This document shows, piece by piece, positions 18,861 to 28,356 of a DNA stretch of 64,000 nt. Every line of letters begins with the position of its first letter. Position 1 is the first letter of the stretch. The stretch spans positions 1,984,001-2,048,000 of the forward strand of contig NZ_CP056087.1 of assembly GCF_001839655.2 (NCBI RefSeq), written 5' to 3'. The position numbers and the translations under genes were made by a program. The notes beneath the pieces are model-generated. The model saw only the letters and a program-made list of their open reading frames with translations. It had not been told where the DNA came from and did no database searches. This DNA comes from Pseudomonas argentinensis (GTDB taxonomy: Bacteria; Pseudomonadota; Gammaproteobacteria; Pseudomonadales; Pseudomonadaceae).

Positions 18861-18887
18861 GAACTTTTGCATATGACTCGAGTCTAT
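18861..18887 (+). promoter_or_regulatory. Proximal AlgU (sigma-22/RpoE-type) promoter of algU
   Basis: GAACTT at 18861-18866, a 16-base spacer and TCTAT at 18883-18887. Core elements and spacing are identical to the distal copy. Transcription would begin around 18893 and give a leader of about 55 bases, which fits autoregulation of algU. Confidence 0.8.
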
Positions 18888-18946
18888 TTCGGCAGATCGA
18901 TCTTCTGGCAGGCGCAGACCTCCTACGGGCTCAACGAGGAGTATTC

Positions 18947-19528
18947 ATGCTAACCCAGGAAGAAGATCAGCAGCTGGTCGAGCGCGTGCAGCGCGGTGAC
19001 AAGCGAGCATTTGATCTGTTGGTGCTGAAGTATCAGCACAAGATTCTCGGGTTGATCGTGCGATTCGTGCACGACACCCATGAAGCTCAGGATGTCGCCC
19101 AGGAAGCTTTTGTAAAAGCTTACCGGGCACTGGGAAACTTTCGCGGCGACAGTGCGTTCTATACATGGCTGTACCGCATCGCCATCAACACGGCGAAGAA
19201 TCATCTCGTTTCTCGTGGCCGCCGGCCACCGGACAACGATGTAAGTGCAGAGGATGCCGAGTTCTACGATGGCGACCACGCCCTCAAGGATATCGAATCT
19301 CCCGAGCGAGCCCTGTTGAGGGATGAAATCGAAGCCACCGTGCATCGGAGCATCCAGCAACTGCCAGAAGATTTACGAACGGCGCTAACGTTACGTGAAT
19401 TTGATGGTCTTAGTTATGAAGACATTGCGAGCGTCATGCAGTGTCCAGTTGGTACCGTGCGTTCGCGAATCTTTCGGGCGCGTGAAGCCATCGACAAGTC
19501 CCTGCAACCTTTGTTGCAGGAAGCCTGA
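18947..19528 (+). CDS. algU: Envelope-stress sigma factor AlgU (sigma-22)
   Basis: 193 residues, the exact length of P. aeruginosa AlgU and nearly identical in sequence. Region 2 (EAQDVAQEAFVKAYRALGNF) and region 4 (SYEDIASVMQCPVGTVRSRI) are intact. It redirects RNA polymerase to GAACTT-type promoters for alginate, envelope repair and osmotic stress, and is held inactive by MucA. The start at 18947 has GAGGA upstream. Two AlgU-type promoters precede it, so it is probably self-activated. An 8-bp perfect hairpin lies in its last codons. Confidence 0.98.
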   Translation: MLTQEEDQQLVERVQRGDKRAFDLLVLKYQHKILGLIVRFVHDTHEAQDVAQEAFVKAYRALGNFRGDSAFYTWLYRIAINTAKNHLVSRGRRPPDNDVSAEDAEFYDGDHALKDIESPERALLRDEIEATVHRSIQQLPEDLRTALTLREFDGLSYEDIASVMQCPVGTVRSRIFRAREAIDKSLQPLLQEA

Positions 19529-19559
19529 GACAGCGGCGACAGCCAAGAGAGGAACCGCT

Positions 19560-20147
19560 ATGAGTCGTGAAGCCCTGCAGGAATCGCTGTCCGCGGTGAT
19601 GGATAACGAAGCGGATGAACTTGAACTTCGGCGTGTGCTCGGTGCGAGCAACGATGCCGATCTGCGTGCCACCTGGTCCCGTTATCAGGTAGCCCGTGCC
19701 GCGATGCACAAGGACCTGCTCGTGCCTAAACTGGACATCGCCGCAGCCGTTTCCGCGGCTCTGGAAAACGATGCCACTCCAGTTGTGCAAGAGAAAGTCG
19801 TGCGTGGTCCGTGGCGCAGCCTGGGACGCGTAGCCGTTGCTGCGACCGTCACGGTTGCCGTGTTGGCCGGCGTGCGTTTCTACAATCAGGATGACGTTTC
19901 TGGTGCCCAGTTGGCGCAGCAGGATCAGCCGTCCATCGCGCTGCCGCAAGCTCAGGGGCCGGCCATTCTGGCAGGCTTCAAGACTTCGGATGAGCAGCCG
20001 GCTGTAGAGACCGTCTCTGCCGAAGGTGAAGGCTGGCATGAACAGCGTCTGCCTGAGTACCTGCGTCAGCATGGTCAGCAATCTGCCCCTGGCACTGCTG
20101 AAAATGCACTGCCGTTTGCACGGTCTGCGAGTGTAGAAGAGCGTTAA
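19560..20147 (+). CDS. mucA: Anti-sigma factor MucA
   Basis: 195 residues. The N-terminal cytoplasmic domain (SREALQESLSAVMDNEADEL) binds AlgU. One transmembrane helix lies near residues 84-103 (VAVAATVTVAVLAGVRF) and the rest is periplasmic, where MucB binds and regulated proteolysis begins. The reading frame is complete, with none of the truncations that cause mucoidy in P. aeruginosa. The start at 19560 has GAGAGGAA upstream, 31 bases after algU. Confidence 0.95.
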   Translation: MSREALQESLSAVMDNEADELELRRVLGASNDADLRATWSRYQVARAAMHKDLLVPKLDIAAAVSAALENDATPVVQEKVVRGPWRSLGRVAVAATVTVAVLAGVRFYNQDDVSGAQLAQQDQPSIALPQAQGPAILAGFKTSDEQPAVETVSAEGEGWHEQRLPEYLRQHGQQSAPGTAENALPFARSASVEER

Positions 20148-20158
20148 GAACGACGCGT

Positions 20159-21112
20159 ATGCGCTCCATTCTCGTCACCTCCCTGATGCTCGGCGGTATT
20201 TTGGCAACCCCTGCCATGGCCGCCGATGCACAGGGATGGTTGCAACGGCTGAGTCAGGCCGAGAGCAAGCAAAGCTTCCAAGGCACCTTCGTTTACGAAC
20301 GCAACGGCAGTCTTTCCACTCACAGCATCTGGCGTCAGGTCGAGCCGGGTGGAACTGTGCGCGAGCGGTTGTTGCAACTCGATGGACCGCCGCAGGAAAT
20401 GCTGCGGGTCAACGGCCAGGCGCAGTGCGTCAACGGCCCGATTGCCTCCGTCGTCGTCGATGAGCAGGCGTGGCCTGCCCATGGTCTCGATGCCAGGCAG
20501 ATCGAGCAATGGTACGAGCTGAGTCTGCGTGGCGAGTCCCGGGTAGCCGGGCGCTCGGCCGTGGTGCTTGGCCTGGTTCCGCGTGATCAGCATCGTTACG
20601 GTGTTCAGCTTTACGTGGACAAGGAAACCGGCCTGCCGCTCAAGTCGCTGCTGGTCAATGACCGCGGTGAGCTACTCGAGCGATTCCAGTTCACCCAGCT
20701 TGATACGGCGGCTATGCAGCCAACTGCCGTATTGCAGCCTTCTACCCAATGCGCACCGGTGCGCGTCGTCAAGGCGCGTACGCCGTCGGCAGAGTCCTGG
20801 CGCTCCGAGTGGTTGCCGCCGGGTTTCAATCTCAGCGCGGTAACCCGGCAGCGCAGCCCGTTATCTACCGATAGCGTCGATTGTCTGGTTTATGATGACG
20901 GTCTGGCGCGCTTTTCCGTCTTTCTCGAGCCCCTGCACGATGCGGCTGTAGCCGATGCGCGCAACCAGCTTGGGCCTACCGTGGCCGTGTCCCGGCGCCT
21001 GACAACGGACGATGGAGATGTCATGGTAACGGTGGTGGGCGAAATTCCGCTGGGAACGGCGGAGCGTGTCGCCATGTCGATGCGTACCGGCGACGTGCAC
21101 GCCACGCCGTAA
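20159..21112 (+). CDS. mucB: Periplasmic regulator MucB
   Basis: 317 residues with a signal peptide ending TPAMA/AD. The MucB/RseB lipid-binding N-terminal domain (SFQGTFVYERNGSLSTHSIW) and the C-terminal domain (SEWLPPGFNLSAV) are both present. It protects the periplasmic part of MucA from cleavage and senses mislocalised envelope molecules. It follows mucA after 11 bases. mucC, which comes next in P. aeruginosa, is absent here. Confidence 0.95.
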   Translation: MRSILVTSLMLGGILATPAMAADAQGWLQRLSQAESKQSFQGTFVYERNGSLSTHSIWRQVEPGGTVRERLLQLDGPPQEMLRVNGQAQCVNGPIASVVVDEQAWPAHGLDARQIEQWYELSLRGESRVAGRSAVVLGLVPRDQHRYGVQLYVDKETGLPLKSLLVNDRGELLERFQFTQLDTAAMQPTAVLQPSTQCAPVRVVKARTPSAESWRSEWLPPGFNLSAVTRQRSPLSTDSVDCLVYDDGLARFSVFLEPLHDAAVADARNQLGPTVAVSRRLTTDDGDVMVTVVGEIPLGTAERVAMSMRTGDVHATP

Positions 21113-21163
21113 CGGCCGACGATAACGATCAAGGCCGATGTGCCGCCTGTTTGTTGTACCACT

Positions 21164-21178
21164 GGCCCCACAGGGGCC
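21164..21178 (+). other. Hairpin between mucB and mucD
   Basis: GGCCCC / GGGGCC with a 3-base ACA loop, followed by TCGTTTGTTCT. It could weakly end or slow transcription between mucB and mucD, or mark an RNA processing site. It sits where mucC would be in P. aeruginosa. Confidence 0.5.
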
Positions 21179-21208
21179 TCGTTTGTTCTGGATGGGGAAG
21201 AAACTGCA

Positions 21209-22648
21209 ATGTCGATGCCTAGCCTGAAAAATTATGCGGCCGCGTTGTTCGCGGTGTTTCTGATGGGGCAATCCGTGGCGGCGCATGCACAGCTACCGGA
21301 CTTCACCCCATTGGTCGAGGCGGCTTCACCTGCCGTGGTCAACATCAGCACCCGGCAGAAGGTGCCGAACGCCGTCGCCAGCAGTGGCGGGCTCGCCGTT
21401 CCGGACCTGGAAGGCCTGCCGCCGATGTTCCGCGAATTCTTCGAGCGCAGCATTCCTCAGCAGCCTCGCGCGCCAGGTGGCGGTGGTCGCCAGCGTGAAG
21501 CACAGTCGCTCGGCTCGGGCTTCATCATCTCCAAGGATGGTTACATCCTGACCAACAACCATGTGGTCGCCGACGCCGATGAAATCATCGTTCGCCTCTC
21601 TGACCGCAGCGAGCTGGAAGCCAAGCTGATCGGTACCGATCCGCGCAGTGACGTGGCGCTGCTCAAGGTCGAGGCGGATGATCTGCCGACCGTGAAGCTG
21701 GGCAACTCCGACAACCTCAAGGTCGGTGAGTGGGTACTGGCCATCGGCTCGCCGTTCGGTTTCGATCACTCGGTCACCGCCGGTATCGTCAGTGCCAAGG
21801 GGCGCAGCCTGCCAAACGAGAGTTATGTGCCGTTCATCCAGACCGACGTGGCGATCAACCCGGGTAACTCCGGCGGCCCGCTGTTCAACCTCGATGGCGA
21901 AGTGGTCGGTATCAACTCGCAGATCTTCACCCGCTCCGGCGGCTTCATGGGGCTGTCCTTTGCCATTCCCATGAGCGTGGCGATGGATGTGGCCGACCAG
22001 CTCAAGGCCAGCGGCAAGGTCAGCCGCGGCTGGCTGGGTGTGGTGATTCAGGAAGTGAACAAGGATCTCGCCGAGTCGTTTGGCCTGGAGAGACCGGCCG
22101 GCGCCCTGGTCGCCCAGGTGCTTGAAGACGGCCCGGCTGCCAAGGGCGGGCTGCAGGTCGGCGATGTGATCCTCAGCCTGGATGGCAAGCCGATCATCAT
22201 GTCTGCCGACCTGCCTCATCTGGTTGGCGCCCTGAAGCCGGGCACCAAGGCCAACCTGGAAATCGTCCGTGAGGGCGCGCGCAGGAATCTGAAGCTGGCG
22301 GTCGGCACCATGCCGGCCGATGACGCCGACGAAGCGACCCCAGGTGCCACGCCAGGCGCCGAACGCAGCAGCAACCGTCTGGGCGTCAGCGTTGCCGAGC
22401 TGACCGACGAACAGAAAAAAGCGCTGGATCTGCGCGGTGGCGTGGTGATTCGCGAAGTTCAGGATGGTCCGGCTGCGCTGATCGGCCTGCGTCCGGGCGA
22501 CGTGATCACCCACCTGAACAATCAGGCGATCAGCTCGGCGAAGAACTTCACCGAAGTGGCGCAATCGCTGCCGAAGAATCGCTCGGTGTCGATGCGCGTA
22601 CTACGTCAGGGCCGCGCCAGCTTCATTACTTTCAAGTTGGCCGAATAG
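21209..22648 (+). CDS. mucD: Periplasmic serine protease MucD (DegP/HtrA family)
   Basis: 479 residues with a signal peptide ending AAHA/QL, a trypsin-like domain and two PDZ domains. The catalytic triad is His118 (TNNHVV), Asp148 (DPRSDVALLK) and Ser221 (GNSGGP). It degrades misfolded envelope proteins and dampens AlgU activation. The ATG at 21209 has GGGGAAG upstream; an in-frame ATG six bases later is also possible. A strong terminator follows. Confidence 0.95.
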   Translation: MSMPSLKNYAAALFAVFLMGQSVAAHAQLPDFTPLVEAASPAVVNISTRQKVPNAVASSGGLAVPDLEGLPPMFREFFERSIPQQPRAPGGGGRQREAQSLGSGFIISKDGYILTNNHVVADADEIIVRLSDRSELEAKLIGTDPRSDVALLKVEADDLPTVKLGNSDNLKVGEWVLAIGSPFGFDHSVTAGIVSAKGRSLPNESYVPFIQTDVAINPGNSGGPLFNLDGEVVGINSQIFTRSGGFMGLSFAIPMSVAMDVADQLKASGKVSRGWLGVVIQEVNKDLAESFGLERPAGALVAQVLEDGPAAKGGLQVGDVILSLDGKPIIMSADLPHLVGALKPGTKANLEIVREGARRNLKLAVGTMPADDADEATPGATPGAERSSNRLGVSVAELTDEQKKALDLRGGVVIREVQDGPAALIGLRPGDVITHLNNQAISSAKNFTEVAQSLPKNRSVSMRVLRQGRASFITFKLAE

Positions 22649-22670
22649 GTCTGGCCGACCAAGCTGAGAT

Positions 22671-22694
22671 GGGCGACGAAAGTCGCCCTTTTTT
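22671..22694 (+). terminator. Intrinsic terminator of the algU-mucABD operon
   Basis: Stem GGGCGAC / GTCGCCC with a stable GAAA loop, followed by six T, 22 bases after the mucD stop. It separates the stress operon from lepA. Confidence 0.92.
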
Positions 22695-22886
22695 ATGGCC
22701 GCCTCATGACCTCTGCTTGGGGGCATGCCTGAGAAATGCCGACCGCCCAAGGCAGGTGTGGCAAGCGGATACTCGATTACTGCGCTCTCACGCTTGTCCT
22801 GACGTGACGTGGGGGCAACCACTCGGGTAAACTTTGCGGCTATTTTCGGCAGGCATTCGCCTGCGGCCTTTTTCGAGTGTTGTCCT

Positions 22887-24686
22887 GTGAGTGACCTGAG
22901 TCATATCCGCAATTTTTCCATCATTGCCCACATTGACCACGGCAAGTCGACGCTGGCTGACCGTTTCATCCAGATGTGCGGCGGCCTGACCGCGCGCGAG
23001 ATGGAGGCTCAGGTTCTCGATTCCATGGACTTGGAGCGCGAACGCGGCATCACCATCAAGGCCCACAGCGTCACGCTCTATTACAAGGCAAAGGATGGCA
23101 TCACCTATCAGCTGAACTTCATCGACACGCCCGGTCACGTCGACTTCACCTATGAGGTGAGCCGTTCGCTGGCAGCCTGTGAAGGTGCGCTGCTGGTCGT
23201 CGATGCGGGGCAGGGGGTGGAGGCGCAGTCGGTGGCCAACTGCTACACCGCCATCGAGCAGGGCCTGGAAGTCATGCCGGTGCTGAACAAGATGGACCTG
23301 CCGCAGGCCGATCCCGATCGCGTCAAGGACGAGATCGAGAAGATCATCGGTATCGATGCCAGCGACGCCGTGGCCTGCAGCGCCAAGAGCGGCGTGGGCG
23401 TCGACGAGGTGCTCGAGCGTCTGGTGCAGGCCATTCCGGCGCCGACCGGTGAGATCGAGGCGCCCCTGCAGGCGCTGATCATCGACTCCTGGTTCGACAA
23501 CTACCTGGGCGTCGTGTCCCTGGTGCGCGTGCGCCACGGCCGCGTCAAGAAAGGCGACAAGATCCTGGTCAAGTCCACCGGCAAGGTGCACCTGGTCGAC
23601 AGCGTCGGGGTGTTCAACCCCAAGCACACCGCCACCGCCGATCTCAAGGCCGGCGAAGTGGGCTTCATCATCGCCAGCATCAAGGACATCCACGGTGCGC
23701 CGGTGGGCGACACCCTGACCCTCAGCTCCACGCCCGACGTGGAGATGCTGCCCGGCTTCAAGCGCATCCAGCCGCAGGTCTACGCCGGCCTGTTCCCGGT
23801 CAGCTCCGATGACTTCGAGGACTTCCGCGACGCCCTGCAGAAGCTGACGCTCAACGATTCGTCCCTGCAGTACCTGCCGGAGAGTTCCGACGCCCTGGGC
23901 TTCGGCTTCCGTTGCGGCTTCCTGGGCATGCTGCACATGGAAATCATCCAGGAGCGCCTGGAACGCGAATACGACCTGGACCTGATCACCACGGCGCCGA
24001 GCGTTATTTTCGAAGTCGTGCTCAAGACCGGTGAAACCATTTATGTGGACAACCCGTCGAAGCTGCCGGATGTGTCCTCGGTCGAAGATTTCCGTGAGCC
24101 GATCGTACAAGCCACGATCCTGGTTCCACAGGAACATCTGGGCAACGTCATCACCTTGTGCATCGAAAAGCGCGGCGTGCAGCGTGACATGCAGTTCCTC
24201 GGCACCCAGGTTCAGGTTCGCTACGACCTGCCGATGAATGAAGTGGTGCTCGATTTCTTCGACCGTCTGAAATCCACCAGCCGTGGCTATGCCTCGCTGG
24301 ATTACCATTTCGACCGTTACCAGTCGGCCAACCTGGTCAAGCTGGACGTGTTGATCAACGGCGACAAGGTCGATGCCCTGGCGCTGATCGTGCACCGTGA
24401 CAACGCCCATTACAAAGGGCGCCAGTTGACCGAGAAGATGAAGGACCTGATTCCTCGGCAGATGTTCGACGTGGCGATTCAGGCTGCCATCGGCGGCCAG
24501 ATCGTGGCGCGGACCACTGTCAAGGCGTTGAGAAAGAACGTTCTGGCCAAGTGTTACGGCGGTGACGTGAGCCGTAAGCGCAAACTGCTGGAAAAGCAGA
24601 AGGCCGGTAAGAAGCGCATGAAGCAGGTGGGGAACGTGGAGATTCCACAGGAAGCCTTTCTTGCTGTACTCAAGTTGGATAGCTGA
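22887..24686 (+). CDS. lepA: Translation elongation factor 4 (LepA)
   Basis: 599 residues, the exact family length, starting at the GTG at 22887 so that the protein begins [21 protein letters not shown]1 is AHIDHGKS, G3 is DTPGHVDF and G4 is NKMDLPQ. The LepA-specific C-terminal domain ([19 protein letters not shown]) is intact. It is a ribosomal GTPase acting on stalled or stressed ribosomes. It leads the lepA-lepB pair. Confidence 0.97.
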   Translation: MSDLSHIRNFSIIAHIDHGKSTLADRFIQMCGGLTAREMEAQVLDSMDLERERGITIKAHSVTLYYKAKDGITYQLNFIDTPGHVDFTYEVSRSLAACEGALLVVDAGQGVEAQSVANCYTAIEQGLEVMPVLNKMDLPQADPDRVKDEIEKIIGIDASDAVACSAKSGVGVDEVLERLVQAIPAPTGEIEAPLQALIIDSWFDNYLGVVSLVRVRHGRVKKGDKILVKSTGKVHLVDSVGVFNPKHTATADLKAGEVGFIIASIKDIHGAPVGDTLTLSSTPDVEMLPGFKRIQPQVYAGLFPVSSDDFEDFRDALQKLTLNDSSLQYLPESSDALGFGFRCGFLGMLHMEIIQERLEREYDLDLITTAPSVIFEVVLKTGETIYVDNPSKLPDVSSVEDFREPIVQATILVPQEHLGNVITLCIEKRGVQRDMQFLGTQVQVRYDLPMNEVVLDFFDRLKSTSRGYASLDYHFDRYQSANLVKLDVLINGDKVDALALIVHRDNAHYKGRQLTEKMKDLIPRQMFDVAIQAAIGGQIVARTTVKALRKNVLAKCYGGDVSRKRKLLEKQKAGKKRMKQVGNVEIPQEAFLAVLKLDS

Positions 24687-24691
24687 GGCCT

Positions 24692-25546
24692 ATGTCATTC
24701 AATTTCCCGCTGTTGCTGGTCATTGCCGTCGCCGTGTGCGGCGCCCTGGCCCTGTTCGATCTGGTATTCCTGGCGCCGCGGCGTCGTGCGGCGATCGCCA
24801 GTTACCAGGGCAAGGTCGAGCAAGTCGACGACGCAGTGGTCGAGAAGCTCAACAAGGAACCCTTGCTGGTCGAATACGGCAAGTCGTTCTTTCCGGTGCT
24901 GGCCATCGTCCTGGTGTTGCGCTCCTTTCTGGTCGAGCCGTTCCAGATCCCGTCCGGCTCGATGATCCCGACCCTGGAAGTGGGCGACTTCATCCTGGTC
25001 AACAAGTTTGCCTACGGCATTCGCCTGCCGGTGCTGGACACCAAGGTGATCGAAGTGGGTGACCCGCAGCGCGGCGACGTCATGGTGTTTCGCTACCCGA
25101 GCGACCCCAACGTCAACTACATCAAGCGGGTAATCGGCCTGCCAGGCGACCACGTGCGCTACAGCAGCGACAAGCGCCTGTTCGTCAACGGCAAGCCGGT
25201 TGCCGAGCAGTTGATCGGCGAGGAGCCGGGGAGCCTGGGCAGCGCCACGCTGTACAGCGAACGCCTGGGCGATGTGGAGCACCGCATCCGCAAGGAAATG
25301 ACCCGCTACCGCGCCGAGCCCGGCAAGGAGTGGACCATCCCGGAAGGGCACTACTTCATGATGGGCGACAACCGCGACAACTCCAACGACAGCCGTTACT
25401 GGAACGACCCGAATATCCCCAAAGACGTGCTGGGCATGGTTCCGGATCGCAACATCGTCGGCAAGGCGTTCGCCATCTGGATGAGCTGGCCGGATCCGAA
25501 GTTCAAGACCCTGCCGAACTTCTCCCGTGTCGGGCTGATTCACTGA
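24692..25546 (+). CDS. lepB: Signal peptidase I
   Basis: 284 residues. Two N-terminal membrane segments lie near residues 5-28 and 66-80. The catalytic Ser90 is in SGSMIPTL and Lys145 in YIKRVIGLPGD, and the family box GDNRDNSNDSRYW is present. It removes Sec and Tat signal peptides on the periplasmic face. It starts 5 bases after the lepA stop. Confidence 0.97.
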   Translation: MSFNFPLLLVIAVAVCGALALFDLVFLAPRRRAAIASYQGKVEQVDDAVVEKLNKEPLLVEYGKSFFPVLAIVLVLRSFLVEPFQIPSGSMIPTLEVGDFILVNKFAYGIRLPVLDTKVIEVGDPQRGDVMVFRYPSDPNVNYIKRVIGLPGDHVRYSSDKRLFVNGKPVAEQLIGEEPGSLGSATLYSERLGDVEHRIRKEMTRYRAEPGKEWTIPEGHYFMMGDNRDNSNDSRYWNDPNIPKDVLGMVPDRNIVGKAFAIWMSWPDPKFKTLPNFSRVGLIH

Positions 25547-25563
25547 TCTGATGAAAATTTGCG

Positions 25564-25582
25564 GCGCCGTTCAATACGGCGC
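25564..25582 (+). other. Hairpin between lepB and the DUF4845-rnc genes
   Basis: A perfect 7-bp stem GCGCCGT / ACGGCGC with loop TCAAT, and partly paired flanks. There is no T tract. It lies in the leader of the rnc operon, where E. coli has an RNase III autoregulatory hairpin. Such a function here is a guess. Confidence 0.5.
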
Positions 25583-25652
25583 TGCCACCTATCTATAGTC
25601 TTGTGATGCGCCCGGTGCGCATCGGACCATCTGGATATTTTTGGGGATGAAC

Positions 25653-26030
25653 ATGAAATTCGCACGCTCGCAGCAGGGCTTGTCGATCGTCAGCTGGCTG
25701 GTGGTACTGGCTGTCGTGGCGTTTCTGGCCAGCACGGCGTTCAAGGTGGTGCCGCATTACCTCGACTACATGTCGATGGAAAAGATCATCACTTCGGTGG
25801 AAACCGACCGCCTTCAGGAAGTCAGGACCGTGGGCGATTTCTACAGCCACGTCAGCCGTGGCATGACGGTCAACAGCATCCGCGACCTGAATATGCAGGA
25901 CGCGCTGAAGGTGACCCAGGACGGCAACGAGTTCCTTGCCCACCTCAAGTATGAAAAACGTGAGCACCTGATCGAGAACATCGACCTGGTGGTTAATTTC
26001 GATAAAGAATTTCGTGTGCGTATGCCGTGA
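25653..26030 (+). CDS. DUF4845 membrane protein
   Basis: 125 residues with one N-terminal transmembrane helix (about 12-33, [17 protein letters not shown]), preceded by a pilin-like positive start ([11 protein letters not shown]). The soluble tail is probably periplasmic. The family is found between lepB and rnc throughout Pseudomonas, but its function is unknown. I chose the ATG at 25653 with GGGGA ahead; the ATG at 25647 overlaps that ribosome site. The stop overlaps the rnc start by 4 bases. Confidence 0.8.
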   Translation: MKFARSQQGLSIVSWLVVLAVVAFLASTAFKVVPHYLDYMSMEKIITSVETDRLQEVRTVGDFYSHVSRGMTVNSIRDLNMQDALKVTQDGNEFLAHLKYEKREHLIENIDLVVNFDKEFRVRMP

Positions 26031-26716
26031 GTGTTTCGTTGACCCGCCTCGAGCGCCAGCTCGGGCACAGCTTCAAGGACCAGGATCTGATGATCCTGGC
26101 CCTGACCCATCGCAGTTTTGCCGGGCGCAACAATGAGCGTCTGGAGTTCCTCGGTGATGCCATCCTCAATTTCGTCGCCGGCGAGGCGCTCTACGAGCGT
26201 TTTCCCCAGGCTCGCGAAGGCCAGCTGTCGAGGCTGCGTGCGCGTCTGGTGAAGGGCGAGACCCTGGCCGTGCTGGCACGCGGTTTCGATCTGGGCGAGT
26301 ACCTGCGCCTGGGTTCCGGCGAACTGAAGAGCGGTGGCTTTCGCCGCGACTCGATCCTCGCCGATGCCCTGGAAGCGCTGATCGGCGCCATTTATCTGGA
26401 TGCCGGCATGCAGGTCGCCCGCGAGCGGGTGCTGGCCTGGCTGACCAGCGAGCTGGACGGCCTGACCCTGGTCGATACCAACAAGGATCCCAAGACCCGC
26501 CTGCAGGAGTTCCTGCAATCGCGCGCCTGCGAGCTGCCGCGTTACGAAGTGGTCGATATCCAGGGCGAACCCCATTGCCGGACATTCGTGGTCGAATGTC
26601 AGGTCAATCTACTCAATGACAAGACCCTGGGCCAAGGCGCCAGTCGCCGGATCGCCGAACAGGTCGCGGCCACCGCCGCGCTGATCGCCCTGGGTGTGGA
26701 GAACGGCAATGACTGA
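26027..26716 (+). CDS. rnc: Ribonuclease III
   Basis: 229 residues. The signature NERLEFLGD (36-44) includes the catalytic Glu40 and Asp44, and [15 protein letters not shown] supplies the second acidic pair. A C-terminal double-stranded RNA-binding domain ([12 protein letters not shown] onward) completes the enzyme. It processes rRNA precursors and structured mRNAs. The GTG start overlaps the upstream stop (GTGA), and the stop overlaps era by 8 bases. Confidence 0.97.
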   Translation: MSVSLTRLERQLGHSFKDQDLMILALTHRSFAGRNNERLEFLGDAILNFVAGEALYERFPQAREGQLSRLRARLVKGETLAVLARGFDLGEYLRLGSGELKSGGFRRDSILADALEALIGAIYLDAGMQVARERVLAWLTSELDGLTLVDTNKDPKTRLQEFLQSRACELPRYEVVDIQGEPHCRTFVVECQVNLLNDKTLGQGASRRIAEQVAATAALIALGVENGND

Positions 26717-27611
26717 TTCGCCCGTAACGCGCTGTGGCTATGTCGCCATCGTTGGCCGTCCCAACGTGGGCAAATCGACGCTGCTCAATCACATCCTCGG
26801 CCAGAAGCTGGCGATCACCTCGCGCAAGCCGCAGACCACCCGCCACAACATGCTCGGCATCAAGACCGAAGGCGAGGTGCAGGCCATCTATGTCGATACC
26901 CCCGGCCTGCACAAGAACAACGACAAGGCGATCAACCGCTACATGAACAAGAACGCCTCGTCGGCCCTCAAGGACGTCGACGTGGTGATCTTCGTGGTCG
27001 ATCGCACCCGCTGGACCGACGAGGACCAGATGGTCCTCGAGCGCGTCCAGTACGTCGAAGGCCCGGTAATCCTCGCGGTCAACAAGACCGATCGTCTGGA
27101 AGACAAGGCCGACCTGATGCCGCACCTGCAGTGGCTGGCAGAGCAGTTGCCCAACGCCGAGATCGTGCCGGTTTCGGCGCAGCACGGCCATAACCTCGAT
27201 GCGCTGGAAAAGCTGGTAGGCGAGCGTTTGCCCGAAGGCGTGCATTTCTTCCCCGAAGACCAGATCACCGACCGCTCCGGACGCTTCTTCGCCGCCGAGC
27301 TGGTGCGCGAGAAGATCATGCGTCAGCTCGGCGCCGAGTTGCCGTACCAGATCACCGTGGAGATCGAGGAATTCAAGCGCGAAGGGCGGATCATGCACAT
27401 CCATGCGCTGATCCTGGTCGAGCGCGATGGGCAGAAGAAGATCATCATCGGCGAGAAGGGCGAGCGCCTCAAACGCATTGGCCAGGAAGCGCGCAAGGAT
27501 ATGGAGTCGATGTTCGACACCAAGGTCATGCTCAACCTCTGGGTCAAGGTGAAGAGTGGCTGGTCCGACGACGAGCGCGCCCTGCGTTCGCTCGGTTACG
27601 ACGATATCTGA
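26709..27611 (+). CDS. era: GTPase Era
   Basis: 300 residues. G1 is [10 protein letters not shown]3 is DTPGLH and G4 is NKTD. A C-terminal KH RNA-binding domain contains [17 protein letters not shown]. It matures the 30S subunit by binding the 3' end of 16S rRNA. The ATG at 26709 has GGAGA upstream inside rnc. Confidence 0.97.
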   Translation: MTDSPVTRCGYVAIVGRPNVGKSTLLNHILGQKLAITSRKPQTTRHNMLGIKTEGEVQAIYVDTPGLHKNNDKAINRYMNKNASSALKDVDVVIFVVDRTRWTDEDQMVLERVQYVEGPVILAVNKTDRLEDKADLMPHLQWLAEQLPNAEIVPVSAQHGHNLDALEKLVGERLPEGVHFFPEDQITDRSGRFFAAELVREKIMRQLGAELPYQITVEIEEFKREGRIMHIHALILVERDGQKKIIIGEKGERLKRIGQEARKDMESMFDTKVMLNLWVKVKSGWSDDERALRSLGYDDI

Positions 27612-27660
27612 CCGCGGCATCCACCGCGCCGCGGCTGGCTAACCCAGCGAGTTTACCCCC

Positions 27661-28356
27661 ATGCTTGCGCCCAGCCAGCCCGCCTATGTCCTGCACAGCC
27701 GCGCCTACCGCGAGAGCAGTGCGCTGGTGGATTTCCTCACCCCGCAAGGCCGCTTGCGCGCCGTGCTGCGTGGCGCGCGGGGCAAGGCCGGCAGCCTGGC
27801 CCGGCCGTTCATTCCCCTGGAGCTGGAAACCCGCGGCCGTGGCGAGCTGAAGAACGTCGGTCGCCTGGAAGCCGCCGGCATTCCCAATCTGCTCACCGCC
27901 GAGGCGCTGTTCAGTGGCCTGTACCTCAACGAATTGCTGATCCGCGTACTGCCGGCCGAAGACCCGCACCCGGTGATCTTCGAGCATTACGCCATGACCA
28001 TCCTGGCGCTGGCCCAGGGCCGGCCCCTGGAGCCGCTGCTGCGTGCATTCGAATGGCGGCTGCTCGACGAACTCGGCTATGGTTTCGCCCTCGACAGCGA
28101 CGTGCAGGGCAATGCCGTGGTCAGCGACGGCTTGTACCGGCTGGAGGCCGACAGCGGCTTTCTGCCCATCGGCCACTGGCAGCCGGGCGCGTTTCTCGGT
28201 CGTGAGCTGCTGGCCATGGCCGATGCCGACTGGAGCACGCCCGGCGCGCTGGCTGCCGCCAAGCGTCTGATGCGCCAGGCACTCGCCCCTCATCTCGGCG
28301 GCCGACCCCTGGTCAGCCGCGAATTGTTCATGACGCTCAAGGAGCCGACCCCGTGA
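27661..28356 (+). CDS. recO: DNA repair protein RecO
   Basis: 231 residues with an N-terminal OB fold ([19 protein letters not shown]) and a helical C-terminal domain. It loads RecA onto SSB-coated DNA together with RecR. It lies 49 bases after era and overlaps pdxJ by 4 bases (GTGA). The ribosome site ahead of the ATG is weak. Confidence 0.93.
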   Translation: MLAPSQPAYVLHSRAYRESSALVDFLTPQGRLRAVLRGARGKAGSLARPFIPLELETRGRGELKNVGRLEAAGIPNLLTAEALFSGLYLNELLIRVLPAEDPHPVIFEHYAMTILALAQGRPLEPLLRAFEWRLLDELGYGFALDSDVQGNAVVSDGLYRLEADSGFLPIGHWQPGAFLGRELLAMADADWSTPGALAAAKRLMRQALAPHLGGRPLVSRELFMTLKEPTP

